DNA of 64,000 bases from assembly GCA_000526575.1 (NCBI GenBank), contig JAGI01000001.1, positions 186,001-250,000 of the forward strand, read 5' to 3'. The position numbers were made by a program, and so were the translations under genes. The notes below the pieces were generated by a model. It was not told the DNA's origin. It did not search any database and was given only the letters and a program-made list of their open reading frames with translations. The DNA is from Clostridium sp. 12(A). GTDB lineage: Bacteria > Bacillota > Clostridia > Lachnospirales > Lachnospiraceae. Shown piece after piece: positions 7,236-14,697 of this stretch. Each line of letters starts with the position of its first letter. Positions within the stretch are counted from its first letter, which is position 1.

Positions 7236-9044
7236 ATTTTTACTATTACAGAAAACAAAATGGATGTAATTTTAATAAATGGTATTGGTTTTACGGAAGA
7301 TAATATAGTACCACAACTTGGTTTGCTTTCTCTAAAAAATGTTCTATCAACTCGGTATGAAGTAGAAATTATAAGTTTTGATCGTTTAAATAGGAATAAA
7401 ATTTTACCTTATAGCAATTCTATAGATATTAATATAGATAATTTTGTGTCTTATTTATTAGAATTAGATTGTTTAATTATAGGATTTTATACAATTTGTA
7501 ATACTTATCCTCTAAGTATTGAACTTGCAAAGCGAATAAAATTAAAAAGGCAAGATATAACTATTATCTTCGGTGGCCCACAGGCAAGTCTAACTGCAGA
7601 ACAGACGTTGAGAGCATATCCATTTGTTGATATTGTTGCAATTGGTGAAGGAGAAAAGTATATTATGTCTTTAGTCGATCAAGTATACGGTGATAAGGCA
7701 TATAGCGAAGTATCAAATATATATTATCGAAATAAGGAAGGACTGATTACTAAAAATGAATCTGAAAGCCCAATTCCTGGAGAAGAATTGAGTAGGTATA
7801 CTGTATTAAATATATCAGAATATGAAAAATTACGAAATTTAGATAGGGATAATTTTATACAGAATATTGAAGCGGGCAGAGGTTGCCCTTATGGGTGCAC
7901 TTTTTGTTCAACTAGTATTTTTTGGGGTAGAAATTTTAGAGTTAAGTTAATAGATTCTCTTTTAGATGAACTTGAATTTTTTTATAATAAGTATGGAATT
8001 AAGAAGTTTCGCTTGGAACATGATTTATTTACGGCGAATAAGAAATATGTTTTAGAATTTTGCGAAAAGCTTACCAGTAAAGGGATTAATATAACCTGGG
8101 GCTGTTCTTCACGTATAGATATTTTAGATGAAGCGTTGATGAAAGCATTAAAAGTTTCAGGCTGTACTGCTATATATATCGGCTTTGAAACAGGATCTCA
8201 GATCATGCAACGTAAGTTAAATAAAAATATTAAGGTTGATTCATCTGACATCAAGCTATTAAATTTACATAATTATGGTTTTGACTTAACTATATCATTT
8301 ATATATGGATTTCCAGAAGAAACTGAACTTGACTTAAAGGATACCATACGTTTGATTGAGTTTTTGTATTGTAATAACATGGGAAAGATTCAGTTACATA
8401 AATTTATTCCTCTCCCTGTGACCGCTGAAACACATAAAGTAATGGATAAACTAGTTTTAGATTCCAGTGATATAGATATATCCATTTTTCAAGAGTCTCA
8501 TTTTAATAACAGTTTATATCAGATTATTAAAAGTAATAAGGAAATTCATTCTTGTTTTTATACATTTCCCTCTGAGCTGCGTTCAAAGTATAAACATTTA
8601 GATGTACTAATTACTAGCTTTAGTCTTTCTTTCAATATGTTTAAGCTTAGTATTAAGTATCTAATAATTAACGTTGGCCTATTACAAATTTATAGGGATT
8701 GCGAGTCATTAATTGAAGAATGCTATATAAAAATGCAATCTCAATCTTTAATAGAAAGTTTTAATGATAAAAGCACTAATCAGCTTCTATTTAAGCTTTT
8801 TCTTTCAATTGCGGATTATAAGGTCAAGACAATAGAATCGCCTGCCTTTAATGAAATTCAAGCGTATGAAAGAGACTTATATTCTTTCACGTATCAATCA
8901 GAGGATCCATATAATCTTAAAGAATACAATGTGGATATTTTTATGGCGATAAAGAAATATCAAATACCCGAGTGGAATGAGGAAAAGAATAAAGTTAAAT
9001 TTGTCCGTAGAGATAATCGTGTATCCATATGTAGAATAAAATAG
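7236..9044 (+). CDS. Cobalamin-binding-type radical SAM enzyme, putative peptide maturase
   Basis: Counting from the ATG at 7260 the protein has 594 residues. Residues 1-145 form a Rossmann-like B12-binding domain (LGLLSLKNVL, IIFGGPQASLTAEQTL, VDIVAIGEGE). No DxHxxG motif was seen, which is usual for this class. The radical SAM motif is CPYGCTFC, with Cys209, Cys213 and Cys216. A helical C-terminal region of about 200 residues is unassigned. Such enzymes methylate or rearrange unactivated carbons. The perfect ribosome binding site GAGGAGG (7221-7227) stands eight bases before an in-frame ATT at 7236 and 32 bases before the ATG, which itself has no site; the annotated start therefore uses the ATT, adding eight residues, but the ATG remains possible. 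It is preceded by the precursor gene and followed by a terminator. Confidence 0.75.
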   Translation: MFTITENKMDVILINGIGFTEDNIVPQLGLLSLKNVLSTRYEVEIISFDRLNRNKILPYSNSIDINIDNFVSYLLELDCLIIGFYTICNTYPLSIELAKRIKLKRQDITIIFGGPQASLTAEQTLRAYPFVDIVAIGEGEKYIMSLVDQVYGDKAYSEVSNIYYRNKEGLITKNESESPIPGEELSRYTVLNISEYEKLRNLDRDNFIQNIEAGRGCPYGCTFCSTSIFWGRNFRVKLIDSLLDELEFFYNKYGIKKFRLEHDLFTANKKYVLEFCEKLTSKGINITWGCSSRIDILDEALMKALKVSGCTAIYIGFETGSQIMQRKLNKNIKVDSSDIKLLNLHNYGFDLTISFIYGFPEETELDLKDTIRLIEFLYCNNMGKIQLHKFIPLPVTAETHKVMDKLVLDSSDIDISIFQESHFNNSLYQIIKSNKEIHSCFYTFPSELRSKYKHLDVLITSFSLSFNMFKLSIKYLIINVGLLQIYRDCESLIEECYIKMQSQSLIESFNDKSTNQLLFKLFLSIADYKVKTIESPAFNEIQAYERDLYSFTYQSEDPYNLKEYNVDIFMAIKKYQIPEWNEEKNKVKFVRRDNRVSICRIK

Positions 9045-9079
9045 CTATATGATATCTTGTTTAATATAATATTCATTAA

Positions 9080-9121
9080 AAGGCACCAAGCTATATTTTA
9101 GCTTGATGCCTTAAATTTTTT
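9080..9121 (+). terminator. Terminator of the RiPP-like locus
   Basis: AAGGCACCAAGCTA and TAGCTTGATGCCTT pair over 14 bp with one mismatch, followed by AAATTTTTT. It marks the end of the AT-rich operon. Confidence 0.8.
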
Positions 9122-9144
9122 AATTAAATCAGTTAATTTCCTAT

Positions 9145-9173
9145 TTGACAATCAGTCCTCATACAAATATAAT
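9145..9173 (+). promoter_or_regulatory. Consensus promoter of the GNAT/C39-like pair
   Basis: TTGACA (9145-9150) and TATAAT (9168-9173) are both perfect with a 17-bp spacer. Since the -35 box overlaps the longest possible start of the next gene (TTG at 9145), that long start is ruled out. Confidence 0.85.
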
Positions 9174-9273
9174 AAACTACAATTACCTACGGACTATATT
9201 TTTAGTAAAACGAGCAATCGTAGACTACAGCCTATTTTATGATAGTGGTCTTATGCAGGAAGGGAGTACAACC

Positions 9274-9876
9274 ATGTACGATTTAGGAACTGTTGTATTA
9301 GAAACCCAACGGCTGATCTTACGTCCGTTCCGCTTATCAGATGCAGAAGATATGCACCGGAACTGGGCGAGTAATCCCAATGTGACGAAATTCCTTGGCT
9401 GGCCGCTTCATGATTCCCCCAAAGCTTCCGAAAAAATCATTGCAGAATGGATCGAAAACTACAAAGATGTAAGATATTATGATTGGTGCATCGAGTATAA
9501 GGGAAACCATCAGGCCATCGGAAGCATGGGAGTGGTGAATCGGAACGAAAACACAAAATCCGTTGAAATCGGATACTGTATCGGCGAAGATTATTGGTTT
9601 CAAGGATTGACTGCGGAAGCCTTAAGAGAAATTGTTCGCTTTCTTTTTGAAGAGGTGGGCGTAAACCGTATCGAGGCTAGGCACGATACAAAGAATCCTA
9701 ATTCCGGTAAGGTCATGAAAAAGGCAGGCTTGCGGTATGAAGGCACGCTCATTGAGGGCGGCTTTAATAATATTGGTATCTGCGACCTTTCCATACTGGG
9801 TATGACGAGACGTATGTATGATGCGAGTGGTATGGCCTCAGTGAATAGAGTTACAAACAGAGAAGAAAGGGAATGA
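9274..9876 (+). CDS. GNAT family N-acetyltransferase (RimJ/RimL-like)
   Basis: A 200-residue acetyltransferase. It opens with the family signature LETQRLILRPFRLSDAEDM, contains IGYCIGEDYWFQGLTAEALREIVRFLF, where the acetyl-CoA pyrophosphate loop lies, and ends with the conserved NPNSGKVMKKAGLRYEGTL. The start is ATG 9274 behind GGAAGGGAG; the longer frame begins inside the promoter. RimJ/RimL relatives acetylate protein N-termini, antibiotics or small amines, and the substrate here is unknown. It is followed after three bases by the C39-like gene and is transcribed with it from the promoter at 9145. Its composition is that of the host backbone, unlike the AT-rich locus just upstream. Confidence 0.8.
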   Translation: MYDLGTVVLETQRLILRPFRLSDAEDMHRNWASNPNVTKFLGWPLHDSPKASEKIIAEWIENYKDVRYYDWCIEYKGNHQAIGSMGVVNRNENTKSVEIGYCIGEDYWFQGLTAEALREIVRFLFEEVGVNRIEARHDTKNPNSGKVMKKAGLRYEGTLIEGGFNNIGICDLSILGMTRRMYDASGMASVNRVTNREERE

Positions 9877-9879
9877 TCC

Positions 9880-10500
9880 ATGAAGAACCCGCTGAATTAT
9901 CAGGTGACGGAGTACGACTGCGGCCCCACCACATTGTTTAATGCTATGAGCTTTCTTTTCAAACGAGAGGAAGTACCCCCTGATATCATGAAGCATATCA
10001 TGCTTTACTGCCTTGACGCCTATAACGGAAAAGGGGAATTTGGGAAAAATGGTACCTCCCGGATGGCCATGATGTTTTTAAGTGAATGGTTCAACCAGTT
10101 TGGCAAGGTGAAGAAGTTTCCCATACACAGTGAATATTTAACCGGCAAAGAGGTGTATATGGGGGAGAACAGCAAAATCATGTATGCACTGCAGCAGGGC
10201 GGGGCTGTGGTGGCACGGGTTATGTATGGATGCTGGCATTATGTTCTGTTTACAGGAGCCGATGAAAAGCAGGTGTATTTGTTTGACCCTTATTTCAGGA
10301 AGAAGCCATTTCATCAGCCGGATATAAAGCTGATCACAGATATGCCATGCAGCCGAAACCGCAGTGTTTCCTGGGAGATGGTAAACAGCACGGGAAAAAA
10401 TCCTTATGCCCTTGGTCCATTGGAGATAAGAGAGGCAACTATAATCTTTAACCGGGAGACTCAGAAAAAGGCGGCGGATACCATCGAGTATTTCATTTAA
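9880..10500 (+). CDS. C39-like cysteine peptidase family protein
   Basis: A 206-residue soluble protein with the papain-like C39 signature: YDCGPTTLFNAM places the nucleophile at Cys14, CWHYVLFTGA supplies the histidine near residue 120, and LFDPY gives the aspartate near 135. There is no signal peptide or transmembrane segment. Stand-alone C39-like proteins may be peptidases, bacteriocin-leader proteases or transglutaminase-like enzymes; the role here is not known. It sits immediately after the GNAT gene in one operon and about 0.8 kb after the peptide locus, whose exporter lacks a C39 domain. A functional link is possible but the composition differs. Confidence 0.65.
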   Translation: MKNPLNYQVTEYDCGPTTLFNAMSFLFKREEVPPDIMKHIMLYCLDAYNGKGEFGKNGTSRMAMMFLSEWFNQFGKVKKFPIHSEYLTGKEVYMGENSKIMYALQQGGAVVARVMYGCWHYVLFTGADEKQVYLFDPYFRKKPFHQPDIKLITDMPCSRNRSVSWEMVNSTGKNPYALGPLEIREATIIFNRETQKKAADTIEYFI

Positions 10501-10513
10501 ATATAGGACGAAG

Positions 10514-10562
10514 AAAGAGAGCTCTGCAGGGCCAATCACTTGGAATGCAGGACTCTTTTTTT
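10514..10562 (+). terminator. Terminator after the C39-like gene
   Basis: AAGAG and CTGCA segments pair with TGCAG and CTCTT around a loop, followed by a run of eight T residues. Confidence 0.65.
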
Positions 10563-10673
10563 ATTGATGTTACAATGGCGAATTCAAGGTATAATAAAGT
10601 TAATACTATTTTTAAAAATAATTTGTAACGAACCGAAGGATTTTGGCACTTATTAACGGAAAGGATGAGTGAC

Positions 10674-11162
10674 ATGGATTCAATGGATGAAATATACCGC
10701 AAGCATTCCAAGATGATTTACTATTATCTGCTGTCAAAAGTAAATAATCCTGACCTTGCGGAGGAATTGACCCAGGAGACCTTTTATCAGGCTCTGAAAA
10801 GCTTTCATACCTTTGAAGGAAGAAGCAGTGTGTCCACCTGGCTTTGCGGAATTTCAGGCCATGTCTATCAGATATGGTGCCGAAAGCAAACATATACGGT
10901 GGAACTTGATACAGCGGCAGAAGCCTTAAAGGATGAGCCGCTTGAGAAAACTGTTTTTCTGGAATGGGACAGCAAGGAGATATTAAAGCACCTCCATTCC
11001 TTAAAAGACCCCATGAGAGAAGTAATGTATCTAAGGCTCATAGGGAATCTTTCCTTTCAGGATATTGGAGAGATTATGGAGAAAAGTGAGAACTGGGCAA
11101 GAGTAAATTTTTACAGAGGAAAAGAAAAAATCATAGAGGAGGTAAGAAAAAATGAGAAATGA
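10674..11162 (+). CDS. ECF-type RNA polymerase sigma factor
   Basis: A 162-residue sigma-70 family protein. Region 2 is seen as EIYRKHSKMIYYYLLSKVNNPDLAEELTQETFYQALKS, and region 4 as PMREVMYLRLIGNLSFQDIGEIMEKSENWARVNFYRGKEKI, a typical helix-turn-helix. ATG 10674 is preferred over 10665 because AAAGGA lies eight bases before it. The last eleven bases overlap the next gene, an anti-sigma factor, so the pair forms a coupled extracytoplasmic signalling switch. The likely outputs and signal are not visible in the sequence. Confidence 0.85.
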   Translation: MDSMDEIYRKHSKMIYYYLLSKVNNPDLAEELTQETFYQALKSFHTFEGRSSVSTWLCGISGHVYQIWCRKQTYTVELDTAAEALKDEPLEKTVFLEWDSKEILKHLHSLKDPMREVMYLRLIGNLSFQDIGEIMEKSENWARVNFYRGKEKIIEEVRKNEK

Positions 11163-12108
11163 CATACCGTGTGAAGTCATAGAAGATCTGCTTCCATTGT
11201 ATGCAGATGAATTGACGCAGGAAAAAACCAATGAAGTCATGAAAGAACATTTAAAAGGCTGTGAAAGCTGCGGGATCAAATATGAAAATATGACGGGACA
11301 GATGGGAACGAAAGACATCAAAGAGGAAGCATCGAGAAAGGAGATCGATTACTTAAAAAAGATCAGGCAGAAAAACCGGAATAAAATCGTGTTAGCTGCC
11401 GTTTTGACCATGTTTCTTGGAGTCTCTGTTGTGCTTTTTAAATTCTTTATCTTAGGTTTCCCTGTTGAAAATTACCAGACCGTAGCAGAGGCATCAGGCG
11501 GAAGGCTTAAGATATCGGGAGAAATAAACAATGAGAACCAGGCATTTAAAGGGTATGAGATTAAAAATGGAACGTTGATCATTTATGGAACTCGTACTTC
11601 CCTCTTTAACCGAAACAGGCAATTTACTATGGATTATGATTTAAAGCTGGGAGATATTTTTGTAAACGGAGAGCTGGTTAAGTCAGATGGAACCATAATA
11701 TCAAAGAAAGCCATGGAACTTTTTAAACACAAAAATCCATACATTGGTGGAATGCCAAAGAATTCAGCCCTTGCAGGTATCCTGGAGATTTATCAGAACC
11801 TGGGGAGCTTTACCAATGAGCTTCAGACAACCACGGAGCCTTACGGGTGGACGCTTCATTTTGAACAGGAGATACTGCCTGCCAATCAGCTGAAGTTTGA
11901 TTCTATGATGGAATCTTATGCGGCGGCCTTACTGTCCCTCATTGAAAACTGTGGTGAAATTACATGGACCTATGGAAGCGGCGGTCAGACGATAACAAAG
12001 ACCTATACACTACAGGAGGCAGATAAAAGGCTTGGACAGGATGTAAAATCTTTTTCTGCCAGCCCGGAGCAGGTTCAGAAGCTTTTAGACCTTCTTAATA
12101 TCAAATAA
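11152..12108 (+). CDS. Zinc-finger anti-sigma factor with membrane anchor
   Basis: A 318-residue protein. The cytoplasmic N-terminus carries a zf-HC2-like zinc site: Cys7, His33, Cys37 and Cys40 in CEVIEDLLPLYADE and HLKGCESC. A single transmembrane helix lies at about 79-102 (VLAAVLTMFLGVSVVLF), and the remaining 215 residues are extracellular. It would hold the overlapping ECF sigma factor at the membrane until a signal reaches the outer domain. The outer domain was not assigned to a known sensor family. The start overlaps the sigma gene by eleven bases with its own GAGGTAAG-type site. Confidence 0.8.
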   Translation: MRNDIPCEVIEDLLPLYADELTQEKTNEVMKEHLKGCESCGIKYENMTGQMGTKDIKEEASRKEIDYLKKIRQKNRNKIVLAAVLTMFLGVSVVLFKFFILGFPVENYQTVAEASGGRLKISGEINNENQAFKGYEIKNGTLIIYGTRTSLFNRNRQFTMDYDLKLGDIFVNGELVKSDGTIISKKAMELFKHKNPYIGGMPKNSALAGILEIYQNLGSFTNELQTTTEPYGWTLHFEQEILPANQLKFDSMMESYAAALLSLIENCGEITWTYGSGGQTITKTYTLQEADKRLGQDVKSFSASPEQVQKLLDLLNIK

Positions 12109-12176
12109 AACACTATTTTTTCATCAAAGAGTGTGGATGAATGGTATAGCATGGATGGAAAAAAGGTATTATAATG

Positions 12177-12218
12177 ATGTTGTACTAACAATGTCTGAGT
12201 TCACACGAGGTACAACAT
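12177..12218. promoter_or_regulatory. Dyad upstream of the hydrogenase-like gene
   Basis: ATGTTGTAC (12177-12185) and GTACAACAT (12210-12218) are perfectly complementary. They start immediately after a TATTATAAT that could be a -10 box and end 35 bp before the start codon, so this may be an operator or a 5' leader hairpin. Confidence 0.45.
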
Positions 12219-12253
12219 TGGAGATATAACAGCATACATGCGGGAGGTATTTT

Positions 12254-13492
12254 ATGCAGACATTTAAAGAGTTGTATGAAAGTACGGTCAGATCAGTATT
12301 AGATGAGGTTTTTGTATCACCGGAGGCAGGCAATTATGATCCTTATCATTTGGATTGTCTGTTAAATCCGGAAAAGCACCCCATTGTAATCCGGACCGGA
12401 AAATGTAATTGTTCCAAGGACGAAAAATGCGATTGTCTGGAGCGATGTCCATTTGGAGCTCTTAGTATGGGAAAGGATGGCGTGGAAGTAGACCCAGAGC
12501 TTTGCCTGGGGTGTGATAACTGTATTGAAGGCTGTGCCAGAGAAAAGCTTACAGCCAGCACGGATATTATTCCTGCCCTAAAGGCAATAAGAGGTTCCAA
12601 GGGACTTGTTTATGCCATGATCGCACCGGCATTCTTAGGCCAGTTTACAAACGATGTAACGCCTGGAAAGCTTAGAAATGCACTAAAGGAAGTAGGCTTT
12701 GACGGAATGCTGGAGGTTGCTCTTTTCGCAGACATTCTGACCTTAAAAGAAGCCCTTGAATTTGATAAGAACATTGTAAATGACGGAGATTTTCAGCTGA
12801 CCAGCTGCTGCTGCCCCATGTGGATCGGAATGATCCGTAAGGTATATCACCAGCTGCTTCCCCATGTACCAGGCTCTGTATCTCCTATGGTAGCTTGTGC
12901 CAATGTGGTAAAAGCACTTCACCCAGATGCAATGACCGTATTTATCGGTCCTTGTCTTGCAAAGAAGGCAGAGGCAAGGGAAAAGGATCTGGTGGGTGCT
13001 GTAGATTATGTACTTACCTTCCAGGAAGTGAAAAATATATTTGATGCCCTGGGAATCGATCCGGCTGAAATGGAAGAAAGCGAGAAAGACCATTCCTCAA
13101 GGGCTGGTAGAATCTATGCCAGAAAAGGCGGTGTCAGCGAGGCAGTAGAGCTTACGGTAAAGGCCATTGACCCGGAGAAAAAGACCAAGATCGTCACAAA
13201 AAGAGCGGATGGAGTCCCGGCCTGTAAAAAGATGATTCAGGATATCATGGAGGGCAACATTGAAGCCAACTTCTATGAGGGAATGGGCTGTGTGGGAGGC
13301 TGTGTGGGAGGCCCCAGGTCCATTCTTGATGTGGAACACGGTACTAAGCTGGTCAATGAATATGGAAAGAATGCCACCTATCAGCACCCGGCGGAAAATC
13401 CTTATGTCATTGAGCTGTTACACCGTCTGAATCTGGATACCATTGAAAGTCTTTTAGAAGAGACCGATTTATTCAGCCGAAACATTACCTGA
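12254..13492 (+). CDS. [FeFe]-hydrogenase-like protein with divergent H-cluster motifs
   Basis: A 412-residue cytoplasmic iron-sulfur protein. The N-terminus has ferredoxin-like cysteines (CNCSKDEKCDCLERCP near 51-66 and CLGCDNCIEGC near 85-95) for 4Fe-4S clusters. The C-terminal domain has versions of the three H-cluster motifs: TSCCCPMW (about 182-189), GPCLAKKAE (about 232) and GMGCVGGCVGG (about 343). These differ from the catalytic TSCCPGW / MPCxxK set, so it may be a Group B-like or regulatory hydrogenase rather than the main hydrogen-evolving enzyme. No maturases or electron-transfer subunits are adjacent. It is a single-gene unit with a dyad upstream and a strong terminator downstream. 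Confidence 0.75.
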   Translation: MQTFKELYESTVRSVLDEVFVSPEAGNYDPYHLDCLLNPEKHPIVIRTGKCNCSKDEKCDCLERCPFGALSMGKDGVEVDPELCLGCDNCIEGCAREKLTASTDIIPALKAIRGSKGLVYAMIAPAFLGQFTNDVTPGKLRNALKEVGFDGMLEVALFADILTLKEALEFDKNIVNDGDFQLTSCCCPMWIGMIRKVYHQLLPHVPGSVSPMVACANVVKALHPDAMTVFIGPCLAKKAEAREKDLVGAVDYVLTFQEVKNIFDALGIDPAEMEESEKDHSSRAGRIYARKGGVSEAVELTVKAIDPEKKTKIVTKRADGVPACKKMIQDIMEGNIEANFYEGMGCVGGCVGGPRSILDVEHGTKLVNEYGKNATYQHPAENPYVIELLHRLNLDTIESLLEETDLFSRNIT

Positions 13493-13509
13493 TGATAAAA
13501 ATATAGATA

Positions 13510-13560
13510 ATAAGGTGCCGCCAATCGCTGCTGGACAGCTGCTTGGCGGCACCTTATTTA
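13510..13560 (+). terminator. Strong terminator after the hydrogenase-like gene
   Basis: ATAAGGTGCCGCCAA and TTGGCGGCACCTTAT form a perfect 15-bp stem followed by a T-rich tail. Confidence 0.85.
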
Positions 13561-13653
13561 AATACTTCCATTCATTCTATCTTGCATTTCCCCTTGTAAA
13601 AATGTAATATAATAAGGTATACATGGACGAGATCCGATTTGTAAGGAAAGGGA

Positions 13654-14697
13654 ATGAGTATGACAACAGGCAGAATGAATCAGCTGGTAACAATGGTGAA
13701 CTTATGCAGCAGTGTAGTGGAAGGAATTGAGCACCTAATGTCCAATCAGGGGAATGAACGGCTGAAGGAGGATACTGTCTTAAGTCTTATGACGCTGGTG
13801 GGTAATTTAAAGAAATTAAAAGCGGACGGGTCAGTCATCCATGAGACCAGATGGATGGCAGAAATTATAAAGAACTGGTTGTTTGCTTATGACCGTGAGT
13901 TTAAGGACAGACTGTACCGGTGGTATTTCTCCACTTTAAAAGAGATACGAAATCTAATGGCAGAGGAACTGGAAATCTGCCCTATTTGTTCAGGAAAAGG
14001 GGAGCCTCATTACAGTGCTCTGCTTTATATGGAAGGAGATGGCGAGGAAGAGACTGTCTCAAAGCCGGTACGAATCTTTATGAAATGTCAGGAGTGCGGA
14101 AATTATTATCTTGCAAAGGATGAAAGCAGTCTTGTAAAGGAATATAAGGAGCACAACCGTACAAAAGCAGGCTGTGAACGGCTTTTTAAGGATATAAATA
14201 CCTTTGCTTCCGATGGTACATTGCTGTTTATTGGAGACAAAAAGAGTCAATTATACAAAGAGGCAGAAAAGACAGGATACTCCTTACAGGCAGTTTCCCT
14301 GGAAGAATACCAGGATCAGAAAGAGAATGGTACATATTCAGTGGTGATTCTGGATCATATCCCAAAGACAAGGGATATCAGGTCCGTTTTAATAAAGGCT
14401 GCAGAAAGTCTTGCAGAGGACGGGATTTTATGGTTTGATGGCCCGGATCTTGATAAGACCCTAAACAGTCTGGAAAAAAAGGGAACCCCTATCTGGAAGA
14501 GAGAGGCTTCGGAGGTTTGTTTTACAGAGGAGGGAATGGAGATTCTGGCGCAGTCCTGCGGGCTTTCCATTAAATCCTACCGGCGGGTGGGAACTGCTTG
14601 GGGGCGTATTGAAGTCATTGCCAAAAAAAACAGTCTGAAAGAAGGAATGAAATATGGGTCATCTGACAGCCCGGGATGCTTATTTAAATCTAAGTGA
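13654..14697 (+). CDS. Zinc-ribbon and methyltransferase-like protein, unknown function
   Basis: A 347-residue soluble protein. After a helical N-terminus there is a CPIC...CQEC zinc ribbon (about 110-147). Residues about 185-330 resemble a class I methyltransferase fold: TLLFIGDKKSQLYKEAEKTGY, then YSVVILDHIPKTRDIRSVLIKAAESLAEDGILWFDGP. The classical GxGxG glycine loop is not intact, so S-adenosylmethionine binding is uncertain. The last 44 bases overlap the next gene, a 4Fe-4S protein, indicating coupled translation and perhaps a shared task. I do not recognise the family. Confidence 0.6.
   Translation: MSMTTGRMNQLVTMVNLCSSVVEGIEHLMSNQGNERLKEDTVLSLMTLVGNLKKLKADGSVIHETRWMAEIIKNWLFAYDREFKDRLYRWYFSTLKEIRNLMAEELEICPICSGKGEPHYSALLYMEGDGEEETVSKPVRIFMKCQECGNYYLAKDESSLVKEYKEHNRTKAGCERLFKDINTFASDGTLLFIGDKKSQLYKEAEKTGYSLQAVSLEEYQDQKENGTYSVVILDHIPKTRDIRSVLIKAAESLAEDGILWFDGPDLDKTLNSLEKKGTPIWKREASEVCFTEEGMEILAQSCGLSIKSYRRVGTAWGRIEVIAKKNSLKEGMKYGSSDSPGCLFKSK

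Noticed and set aside
9145-9273. Longer N-terminus of the GNAT gene starting with TTG at 9145
   Set aside because: The TTG is the -35 box of a perfect promoter, and the region up to 9273 has no GNAT similarity. ATG 9274 has a good ribosome binding site.
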